Shown here piece by piece: positions 55,561 through 64,000 of a stretch of DNA of 64,000 nt. The stretch lies in contig CM055113.1 in NCBI GenBank assembly GCA_029204225.1, positions 12,731,286-12,795,285 on the forward strand, in the 5' to 3' direction. Numbering within the stretch: the stretch's first letter is position 1; each line of letters opens with the position of its first letter. Source of the stretch: Diphasiastrum complanatum (lineage: Eukaryota > Streptophyta > Lycopodiopsida > Lycopodiales > Lycopodiaceae). The position numbers and the translations under genes are program-made. Under the pieces are notes generated by a model. It did not search any database and had not been told where the DNA came from. It was given only the letters and a program-made list of their open reading frames with translations.

Positions 55561-56360
55561 TACCTAAGATTTACAAGCAAATCTAATCAAAAAGTTTGTA
55601 GATTTGATCAGATTTCAAGCTAGGAATTGTCTAGATTCTACTTCCTAGCTAGTTTGCAATTTTCTGGTGATTTAGAGCTTCAAACCGCTTTGAATGGTCC
55701 AGATCAGATACCATACGGAATTTCAGGTGCTGGCACGTGTGAAATCTGCCCATTTTCAGTTTGGTGATTCTCTCTCACCTCAGATCCAAATTTCATGCAA
55801 ATTAGCCCACTAGAAAGCTAGAAATGTGTAGAATCTGATGCAATTTGAATCATCACAGTTGGATAAGCCAATCAGAAGTTATAAGCTTTTGAAGAGTCGG
55901 AGGTAGGGTGCCTAGACCTATGGAAAATCGTGCGTACATGTCATTTATTGCTTGAATGATCACAAAAATCATCCAGAAGTTGACCAATCTCATCTATATG
56001 TGGTTTAGACAAAATTTATAGGTTCTAGGCAAATTGTTTCATACAAATAGATTGTATTTGAGTCAATTTGACATTTTTGGAGTATTTCACACGTGTAACT
56101 TTTGCCATACTTCATCTTTTTTGATGATTCAAATCTTGTTTTAGAGAGATTGTCAAGCTACTGAAATCTATCTCACAGGTTTTTGCTTAGTCTTACATAG
56201 GATTTGGTTTTTTACCCTTGATTGGTTCCTATAGTGAGAAGATAAGCAATTTTTTTATCCATCTTTTTTTATTTCCATCATTCTTTATGACTTCAATGGG
56301 TGTCTTTCTATTAGAAGCAAGTGAAAGATTGTCAACCTCCAATTACTCAATTTGAAAGGT
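55561..56360 (+). other. Copia I leader
   Basis: A noncoding leader of about 800 bp shared in part with copia D. It ends where the gag frame starts. Confidence 0.65.
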
Positions 56361-56855
56361 TAGGATGGAATCTGTCTTAATACTACAAGATGTGATGGAT
56401 ATTGTACTTGGAATTGAAGAAGAACCACAAATTCCTCAAGAAAAAAGAGAGCTAGGATGGCTCTGTATTATATTAAGATGAATGTCTCAAATGAAATCTT
56501 AAGAGAAATTGGTGCTTGTACTAATGTCAAAGATGCTTGGGATACTCTCAAGTCCATCTATGAGGAAAAGAATACTTCTAGACTTCTAACACTAAGAAAC
56601 CAAATTTTTTAAAGTGTACAGAGAAGTGATGAATGTGCTTCAGCTTATGTAATGAGAGTTAAAGACCTCCATAGAGAATTGTCATGCATAGGAGACTCCA
56701 TCAACCAAAATGAACTTGTTCAAGTCATACTTAACGGGTTAAAGGAGGAATATGACAACCTTGTTCAGAGTTATGTCATTAACGAGGAGCTACCAAGTTT
56801 GGAAGCACTCCAAAGTGTGCTCATTTATGAATAATCAAGACAAGAGTATAAACTC
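56361..56855 (+). pseudogene. Copia I gag, N-terminal and middle part
   Basis: In shifted frames: DVMDIVLGIEEEPQIPQEK, then MNVSNEILREIGACTNVKDA and WDTLKSIYEEKN; a TAA stop after RNQIF near 56612; and frame 56652-56834 with MRVKDLHRELSCIGDSI, ELVQVILNGLKEEYDNL and EELPSLEAL. This is the Gag domain order of plant copia. A TAA at 56832-56834 separates it from the knuckle-protease-integrase frame. Confidence 0.85.
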
Positions 56856-58565
56856 TTGAAAATGGAGAGACTGTCTCTCAACATTGATGGTATAGCTCTC
56901 TTTACCAAAGACAAGCACAAGACAAGAAGTAAGAATCAACACCAACTCTTTTTAAGCAAGAACAATCTTATTTCCAAGGAGAAAGGAGAAGAGGATGAGT
57001 CCTCTCAAGCTTTTACATCCAAGAAGAAGAAGAAAAACATCAAGTGTTTCTTTTGTGGCAAGAAGGGGCATTATGCCACCAATTGCTTCAAGAAGAAGAG
57101 TCAATTCAAGCAAGCCAACATTTCCAATGAAGAGAAGGAAGATGCTCATGCAAGTGATGGAGAGGGATCTCTTATGGTCTCGAGTTTTTCTTCATCACCT
57201 TTCAAGAAGGATGGTTCGTGGTATATCGACAGTGGAGCTTCCTCACATATGTGTAGCTCCAAGAATTCTTTTTCATCCATGACACCTTATGAAGGAGCCA
57301 AGAAGTCCATCTACACAACAAATGATCATGAGTGTGCTATTGAAGGCATAGGGACCATTCCCTTAAAGCTTTCATCATCAAAAGTTCTTTCTCTGTCTAA
57401 AGTACTTTTTGTTCCTAAGTTAACAAAAAATCTTATTAGTGTTGGGCAATGGTTTGATAGTGGACTAGATGTGAATTTCAATGTTGATACATGTACAATC
57501 AAGAAGCATGATGAGATCCTTGCATTTGGGTCTAGATATGGTGGAATCTACAAGCTTGATCCCAAAGAGTATGCTAACTCTTGTGATGGTGCTTTTGCTT
57601 CTCATATGTCTTTGGAGGAACTATGGCATAGAAGGTTGGGGCATCCTAACTATAATTCTATGGTGTCCATGGTCAAGAAAGCCAAAGAAATTGTCTTGCC
57701 TAATCTTATCTCCAAGAATTTCAAGCCATGTGAGGCTTGTGCCATATCTAAGTCTCATAAGAAGCCTTTTTCAAAGTCATCCATCAAGACTACACATCCA
57801 TTAGAGCTCATACACTCGGATGTGCACTTCTCATCTTCAAAGAGCAAGGGTGGTGCTACTTGCTTTGTAACTTTCATTGATGATTTCACAAGATTTACTT
57901 GGGTATATCTTCTAGCTTCAAAGTCTATGGTGTTTGACTATTTCCTAAAGTTCAAAGCTCTAGTTGAAAAGCAATTTTCATACAAAATCAAGATTCTTAG
58001 AAGTGATGGAGGTGGTGAGTACACTTTCAATAAATTTCATGATTATTGTGAGCTTGAAGGCGTTAAAAGGAAGTTTTCTTGTGCATATACACCATCTCAA
58101 AATGGGGTGGCTGAAAGAAAGAACAGAACATTGTGTGAATGTGCCAAAACCATTAGAATTGAGGCATCCTTGCCAAAAGACTTTTGGGGTGAGGCCATCA
58201 ATTGTTCAAACTATCTTTGCAATCGACTCCCGCATGTTGCACTTGGAGGAAAGTCACCATATGAAGCACTTTATTTGAAGAAACCTAAGGTTGATCACCT
58301 TAGAGTATTTGGATGCATATGCTTTGTCCATATTCCCTTGCAAACAAGAAAGAAGGATGATCCTTGTGCAAGCAAAGGAGTAATGGTTGGATACTCATCC
58401 AACAAGAAAGCCTATCGAATCTACATGCTCTCTACTTCTAAAGTAATTGATAGTAGAGATGTAGTTTTTCATGAAGAAGAAAAGTCCAATCTTGGAGGGG
58501 CCGAGATCAAGCAACCTCAAAATCTATCACCTTTTGTTATTGAAGACAATCAACATATGGAGTAG
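56856..58565 (+). CDS. Copia I zinc knuckle-protease-integrase frame
   Basis: An uninterrupted 569-codon frame. CCHC knuckle C64, C67, H72, C77; aspartic protease D125-S-G-A-S; integrase zinc residues H258, H263, C292 and C295; catalytic triad D322 (LIHSDVHF), D384 (LRSDGGGEY) and E420 (VAERKNRT); tail VMVGYSSNKKAYRIY. All key residues are present, making this the best preserved copia integrase here. It was once continuous with gag and RT but is now closed off by stops, so it could only give a partial polyprotein. The Met used is simply the first in the frame. Confidence 0.85.
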   Translation: MKMERLSLNIDGIALFTKDKHKTRSKNQHQLFLSKNNLISKEKGEEDESSQAFTSKKKKKNIKCFFCGKKGHYATNCFKKKSQFKQANISNEEKEDAHASDGEGSLMVSSFSSSPFKKDGSWYIDSGASSHMCSSKNSFSSMTPYEGAKKSIYTTNDHECAIEGIGTIPLKLSSSKVLSLSKVLFVPKLTKNLISVGQWFDSGLDVNFNVDTCTIKKHDEILAFGSRYGGIYKLDPKEYANSCDGAFASHMSLEELWHRRLGHPNYNSMVSMVKKAKEIVLPNLISKNFKPCEACAISKSHKKPFSKSSIKTTHPLELIHSDVHFSSSKSKGGATCFVTFIDDFTRFTWVYLLASKSMVFDYFLKFKALVEKQFSYKIKILRSDGGGEYTFNKFHDYCELEGVKRKFSCAYTPSQNGVAERKNRTLCECAKTIRIEASLPKDFWGEAINCSNYLCNRLPHVALGGKSPYEALYLKKPKVDHLRVFGCICFVHIPLQTRKKDDPCASKGVMVGYSSNKKAYRIYMLSTSKVIDSRDVVFHEEEKSNLGGAEIKQPQNLSPFVIEDNQHME

Positions 58566-59775
58566 TCGAGATTTGACGTGGAAGTCCTCGGATTTTCACT
58601 CCTAGAAGATCCATGAGGGAGAGATCCGAGCCTAAGAGGCTCACTTATGATGACAAAGGAAAGCAAGTGGATCTTGATTCCACTTATGCTTATTTTGTTT
58701 CTCACGAGGAACCCAAAGATGTCCAAGAAGCCCTCAATACCAAGGAGTGTATGAGGCCATGAAGATTGAATATGATGCCTTGATCACCAACCACACATGG
58801 GAGCTAGTGGATCCACCACCTAACATGCATATCATTGGATGCAAGTGGGTGTTCAAGATCAAGTACAATCATGATGGCTCCATCAACAAATACAAGGTAA
58901 GATTATGGGCTAAAGGCTTTGCACAAATATATGGCCTTGACTATGAAGAAACCTTTGTTCCTGTGGCAAAGATGGTGACAATAAGAATCATAATCTCTCT
59001 TGCCTTATTTTTTAAGTGGAAATTGTATCAACTTGATGTCTCCAACGCTTTTTTGAATGGCTATCTTGAGGAGGAGATATACATGGAACAACCTCAATCT
59101 AAGGTGTGTCTGCTATTTACAAGTCTTTATGGCTTGAAGCAAGCACCTAGATTAGCACAAATTGAGTCAATTTATGCAAGATCCTAAGATCCAACATTGG
59201 AAGATGGCCAATAGAGTTCTAAGATATGTATCTTCTACTCAAGATTATGGTTTATTGTACAAGCTAACCATTGTTCGCTATTCGGATTCCGATTTTGCAA
59301 GTGATAAGATGGATCGAAAGTCCATTAATGCATATACTATCTTTCTTGGAGGCAATCTTGTGTCTTGGCTTTCAAAGAAGCAAGATACCATATCTCTATC
59401 TTCTTGCGAGGCCGAGTACAAAGCACTCACTACAACAACTAAAGAGGTGCTTTGGATCAAGAGGTTAATCATGGAGCTAAAGTGTATCAAAGAGGATGAT
59501 CTTCCCTTGATCACATGTGAAAACATATCTGGCCAAGCTCTTGCAAACAATCCTATTTTTCATGCAAGAAGCAAGCATATAGAAGTGGCACACCATTTGT
59601 AAGGGAAAAGCTCATTGGAGGTATAATCAACTTGGAACATGTCGACACATCTTCATGTATTGTTGATCTTCTCACAAAGCCACTTTGCAAAAGTGCCTTC
59701 TCAAAGCATAGATATAATCTTGGTCTTATCTCAAGATCAATGCTTGATCCACATTAGATACATTTTTAGAAGGAG
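58566..59775 (+). pseudogene. Copia I RT (catalytic core deleted) and RNase H
   Basis: RT from 58747: [90 protein letters not shown]. It then jumps directly to LAQIESIY, which is LSQFMQD in another frame, so about 110 residues including YVDD are missing (joint near 59152). RNase H (59162-59602) keeps SDSDFASDKMDRKS, LSSCEAEYKAL and HARSKHIEVAHH, but CDN is changed to CEN. The purine tract TAGAAGGAG precedes the 3' LTR. Confidence 0.88.
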
Positions 59776-60166
59776 TGTCAAAATATTGGAAAAATCTATC
59801 TAATGTTGTGAGTAGGGGTCCTAAAAATGCCAAAGATGAATTAAGCTCTTTTGGCTTAGTAAAGACCCATCTTAGAATAAAATATTCAAGGTAGGTAGAA
59901 GTAGAAACTTGAGCTACCATAGAAATTTTCATTTGTACTTTGCATGCCACATTTAATGCATAAAAAGACTAGGTGGCACAATTAGATATAGTGAGGTGGC
60001 TTGAATAAGTCTAGATAGCTTGAGAGGTGGATTCATAACTCCAATTCAACTCAAAGTAAGAGGAGAGTCCATGGATCTATATATATGTGATGTACTCTCA
60101 TTGAGAAAATGATGAAATTTGTGTATAATGCAAATTTGGAGACAAGCTCTTTGTGCCCTCTCTCTC
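59776..60166 (+). repeat. Copia I 3' LTR, truncated
   Basis: Matches the first ~391 bp of 54937-55547 and breaks inside the CT-rich patch CCCTCTCTCTCT. Confidence 0.9.
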
Positions 60167-60837
60167 TCGTTTCTTGAAGTCTAGTTGGTCATATACAACA
60201 TGCATATAGAATGTAGACATAGAAATGTCAATAATAGGCTTGTAGAAACTTGTGGCACATCATATGCAATGATTGTAAGTGTTCCATAGTGACATGCTAG
60301 GCATGCACAAAGTGAATTGGACACATGCATGGTGATTTGTACAATTCTAGTTTAGAATTTGACACTTGGTAAAAGTAGGTAGAAATGCATGCATTTAAAG
60401 TGACAAATGTCACTAGTTTTTTAGTTTTCACTTTTAGATGTGGATGAAAGTAGGAGAGAGATGGTTCTACCTCAAGCTACTCCAATCTCCATAAATATGT
60501 GTAGGCTCTCTCACAACTTTTGATGAAGAACCAGGCTTTGAAGCTATTCCATGTCAATTTGGATCTACCATATTGTTTTCTTGAATTCTCTCTTTCTCTC
60601 TCTAACTCGAGTAGAGGATTATGCTAATGCATTAAATTCTTGTACTTCTTCTCTTTTGTTTTTCAATGCAATCATTCTTTGATTATTAGCATGCTAGATT
60701 GTGCTTTGGTCATAAATTCTAGAACTAGATCTTGATATTCAATCTAGAATCAAACTGTGTACTAAACACAAAGCTTAATAAGATCATTCACACTTGAGGA
60801 TCATTCCTCACACGTGTGAGCTTGTAAAATTCTATCA
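60167..60837 (+). mobile_element. Copia J 5' LTR
   Basis: Its right edge is fixed by the PBS at 60838. The left edge lies between 60167 and a TG at 60173 (TGAAGTCTAG). It contains a CTCTTTCTCTCT patch near 60588. The left edge is inferred, since the 3' LTR is beyond the window. Confidence 0.65.
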
Positions 60838-60850
60838 TGGTATCAGAGCC
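60838..60850 (+). other. Copia J primer-binding site
   Basis: TGGTATCAGAGCC, an exact initiator-Met tRNA complement, immediately after the LTR end CTATCA. Confidence 0.93.
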
Positions 60851-61120
60851 AAATTAAGCTTTGCATGCTATTATCACTGTTTGTGCAAGAATTTGTGAGC
60901 CCAATTCAAACAAAAAAGTTGTTTATCGTTTTTCTTTACCTTTTCTTGAAAAGTGTTTGAATCAAAGAGGATAGAATCAAGATTTTCAGATCAGAATTGA
61001 CATTGTACAGAATTTTGAAATTTCGCACGTGTGAAAATCAGAGATTTTCATACCTCTTTATTTCCTTCATCATTGGTCCAAAGATATTGATGTTATAGCT
61101 TGATGGATTTTTCTAATTCT

Positions 61121-61250
61121 TCAAGCACTGCATGCAGATCCACGCAGTGCGTTGGCGTGAGAGAACATAGTTCTCCCACGAGTAAGTCTCGCTTACTAGC
61201 GGACTTGTGGATCTACAGATCCTATGCAGAATTTGTCTCGCAGCAAGTGA
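61121..61250 (+). repeat. Multi-hairpin filler in place of copia J gag
   Basis: AGATCCAC (61136-61143) pairs with GTGGATCT (61207-61214). Inside, CGTGAGAGAAC pairs with GTTCTCCCACG (61156-61180) with one mismatch and a 3-base loop, and AGTAAG pairs with CTTACT (61181-61197). GCACTGC (61125) can also pair with GCAGTGC (61144). The block sits where gag should be and rejoins copia code at GAAGGAGAAGGATCC. Confidence 0.55.
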
Positions 61251-61660
61251 AGGAGAAGGATCCCTCATGGTGTCAAGCTTTTCTTCAACACCCTTCAAGA
61301 AGGATGGAGCATGGTACATCGATAGTGGTGCCTCATCACATATGTGTTTTTCAAAGGAGTCTTTTGACTCTATTGTACCTTATAAAGGACTTAAAAGATC
61401 TATTTATACAGCAGATGATCATGAAAGCTCTATTGAAGGAATTGGCAATATTCCATTAAAACTTGCTTCTTCTAAAGTTCTATCAATTTCCAATGTTCTT
61501 TTTGTTTCTAAGCTTACAAAGAACTTGATAAGTGTTGGAAAGTTGCTTGATTGTGATTGTGATGTGAAATTCAATGCCAATACTTGTTTTATTAAGAAAG
61601 GTGATGAGATCCTAGCTAATGGATCTAGATATGGTGGCATCTTCAAGTTATGAGAATGCA
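61230..61660 (+). pseudogene. Copia J protease
   Basis: The frame 61207-61653 includes SEGEGSLMVSSFSS, AWYIDSGASSHMCFSKES with the catalytic Asp, then LFVSKLTKNLISVGKLL and SRYGGIFKL. It ends in a stop where copia I reads on. The first ~12 residues come from the filler. It is closely parallel to copia I. Confidence 0.88.
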
Positions 61661-62680
61661 AACATTTGTGAAATTGCTTTTATGTCTAAGGAGGAGTTAT
61701 GGCATAGGAGGTTGGGGCATCCCAACTATAAATCTATGATTTTTATGATCAAAATGATAAGGCTATTGGCCTACCAAGATCACTTTCCAAAGATATCAAG
61801 CCGGGTGAGGCTTGTGCTATTGCAAAATCCAATAGAAAGCCATACCAAAAGTTTTCCATTAATACTTCTCATCCTTTGGAATTAATTCACTCGGATGTTC
61901 ACTTTTCTTCCTCAAAAAGTATTGGTGGTGCAACTTGTTTTGTTACCTTCATTGATGATTTTATAAGATATACTTGGTTGTACCTTCTTTCTTCAAAAGC
62001 TATGGTGTTTGAACACTTCCTAGTTTTCAAAGCTTATGTAGAGACACAGTTTACTTTCAAAGTTAAAGCTTTGAGATGTGATGGAGGAGGTGAATACATC
62101 TCCAACAAGTTCTATGATTATTGTGAGGTTGAAGGGATTAAGAGAGAATTTTCTTGTGCTTATTCCCCATCTCAAAAGGGAGTTGCCGAAAGAAAAAATC
62201 GATCTCTATGTGAATGTGCTAAAGCAATTCGAGTTGAAGCTTCTTTACCTATTGAATATTGGGGAGAAGCAATTAATTGTGCAATAGATTACCTCACAAT
62301 ACACTTGCAGGAATATCACCATATGAAGTCTTGTTTAAGAAGAGACCTAAGGTTGATCACCTTAGAGTTTTTGGATGTGCTTGCTTTGTCCATGTACCCT
62401 TGGAAATAAGGAAAAGAGATGATCCAAATTCAGTCAAAGGGATCATGGTTGGATACTCATCCAACAAGAAGGCATACATAATTTATGTACCCTCTACCTC
62501 AATTACAATTGAGAGTAGAGATGTTATTTCTCATGAGAATCCAAAATACATCTTTGATGAGGCCGAGATCAAAGATTATCAAAAGGATTCCCTTGAAGAT
62601 TATCATGGAGAGATGGGGCCAAGAATTGAGGAGGAGTCACCTTGAGTCTTCTCACCAAGGAGATCACAAAGAGAAAAATC
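61661..62680 (+). pseudogene. Copia J integrase
   Basis: ELWHRRLGHPNYKSM gives the two zinc His. The second zinc pair is damaged: PGEACAIAKS replaces PCEACAISKS. Frame 61876-62409 has LIHSDVHFSSSK (D), LRCDGGGEY (D) and VAERKNRSL (E), so the catalytic triad remains. A frameshift near 62280 moves the tail to frame 62277-62645: NRLPHNTLAGISPYEVL, VDHLRVFGCACF, VGYSSNKKAYIIY. It is inactive because of stops and shifts. Confidence 0.88.
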
Positions 62681-64000
62681 CGAGCCTAAGAGGCTCTCTA
62701 TGGAGGTAAAGGCAAACAAGTGGAACTCAACTCCACTAATTATGCATATTTTGTTTCACATGAAGAGCCAAAGGATTTATATGAAGCACTCAACTCAAAA
62801 GAATGGTTTCTAGCCGTGAAGGAAGAATATGATGCATGATTGACAACAAGACATGGGAGCTTGTGGATCTTCCATCCAACAAGCACACTATTGGTTGCAA
62901 ATGGGTTTTTTGAGTCAAATATAATCAAGATGGCACAATCAACAAGTACAAGGCAAGACTTTGTGCAAAGTGCTTTGCTCAAGTTTATGGACTTGTTTAT
63001 GAGGAGACTTTTGCTCCAGTTGCAAAGATGGTATCAATTAGAATCATCATTTCTATTGCTTGTTTTTTCAAATGGCAAGTTTTTCAAATAGATGTCTCAA
63101 ATGCTTTTTTATATGGATATCTAGAAGAAGAAATTTATATGGAACAACCTCTTGGGTTCATCCAAGACAGGACCAAAGTTTGCTTGCTCTTCAAAAGTCT
63201 CTATGGACTAAAGCAAGCACCAAGGTCATGGTATTCTCGACTTAATACCTTCCTTATCTCACTAGGATTCAATCTTAGTAACTATGATCCTTCCTTGTAT
63301 GTCAAGTTCTATGATAGTGATATTGTCATTCTTCTAATTTATGTCGATGATATTATCCTAACAGGAAGTTGTATCAATTTAGTTGAAGAAACCAAAATTG
63401 CACTTGGAAGAGAATTCAAAATACAAGATCTTGGAAAAATTCATTACATCTTAGGATTAGAGATTGACTTCCATAATGAGAAAGCTTCTGTTTGTCAATC
63501 CAAGTATGCTCTTTCAATGTTGAAAAAGTTTAATATGCTAGATTGTAAGAGTATTGATACTCCTATGGAGCAAATTGTAAAAGACCCTAACAAAGGTGAT
63601 GAAAGATCCTTCATGGACATCACTCTTTTAAGGAGTCTTATAGGCTCCTTAATCTGCTCACCATAACTAGGCCTGATATAAGTTTTAGTGTTCATAAGTT
63701 GAGCCAAGCTATGCAAAATCCTACTATTCATCATTGGAAAATGGCCAAAAGGGTACTTAGATACATATCTTCGACCTATGATTATGGTTTGTTATACAAA
63801 AGTGAAGATCTTTCTATTGTTGGCTATTCTGACTCGGATTTTGCTAGTGATAAAGTAGATTGGAAATCTACAAGTGCATGTGTCATATACCTTGGAGGAA
63901 ATTTAATATGTTGCCTTTCCAAAAAGCAAGATACCATATCACTCTCATCTTGTGAAGCTGAATATAAGGCACTTACTACTACAACAAAAGAAGTGCTTTG
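62681..64000 (+). pseudogene. Copia J RT and RNase H, cut by window end
   Basis: The RT start is broken (KEEYDA-stop near 62838 and another stop near 62912). Frame 63028-63666 is well preserved: [70 protein letters not shown] with YVDD. A frameshift or stop at 63664 precedes RPDISFSVHKLSQAMQN and RNase H VGYSDSDFASDKVDWKS and LSSCEAEYKALTTTTKE, open to the last base. It continues outside the window. Confidence 0.9.

Larger units (their letters stand above)
54937..60166 (+). mobile_element. Copia I, near-complete element inserted in copia H
   Basis: 5' LTR 54937-55547, PBS 55548-55560, gag, protease, integrase, RT with internal deletion, RNase H, purine tract, and a 3' LTR from 59776 that is cut at 60166. 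The shared 391 bp of the LTRs show about ten differences by eye, so it is older than the chromovirus. The outside flank of the 3' end is lost, so a target duplication (left flank ATTGA) cannot be confirmed. Confidence 0.9.

Noticed and set aside
61121-61250. Hammerhead or other self-cleaving ribozyme, or a tRNA, in the copia J filler
   Set aside because: The hammerhead core (CTGATGA and GAAA) and the tRNA T-arm (GGTTCGA) are absent on both strands.

Overview
This window looks like heterochromatin-like nuclear DNA of a land plant. It is dominated by plant-type LTR retrotransposons (Ty1/copia, a chromodomain Ty3/gypsy and an Athila/Tat-like gypsy) primed by initiator-Met or Asp tRNA, with very long CT microsatellites and many foldback or MITE-like repeats. 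There are no bacterial features. The strongest single-copy feature is a MIR166 microRNA gene at about 11.5-11.9 kb, which is found across land plants. The sequence does not let me choose between seed plant, fern and lycophyte.

Layout. 1-7742: a minus-strand copia whose 5' LTR is split by a young minus-strand chromovirus (1249-7523; LTRs differ at one visible base, 5-bp target duplication AAACC) that has an intact pol but no gag. 7743-11200: hairpin-family repeats, AT-shifted relics of the MIR166 upstream segment, and small tandem repeats. 11200-15600: MIR166 promoter, TATA box and hairpin, then long sequence still containing many CpGs and no convincing protein gene. 15600-25600: decayed gypsy integrase, copia gag, integrase and RNase H relics, a ~740-bp palindrome, a solo-like copia 3' LTR, and minus-strand fragments that may come from a cellular reverse-transcriptase-like gene.

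25600-40200: four or more copia fragments. One is a chimera whose open frame starts in another element's LTR. Another (D, minus) is nested in the 3' LTR of copia C, and a 175-bp (CT)n lies between. Two inverted duplications flank this block. 40200-45280: a compound (CT)n/(CCCTCT)n tract and a decayed region with a transposase-like CxxC motif. 45280-64000: copia F (plus) is split by the Athila-like gypsy G1 (target duplication GAATG), runs into part of copia H, which is interrupted by copia I, whose 3' LTR is broken where copia J begins.

How it works together: almost every protein-coding stretch belongs to the gag, protease, integrase, RT and RNase H modules of LTR elements. Most are dead through stops, frameshifts or loss of the RT catalytic core. 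The chromovirus has the only complete pol; without gag it would depend on a helper. MIR166, whose family targets class III HD-ZIP mRNAs, is the one likely functional cellular gene.
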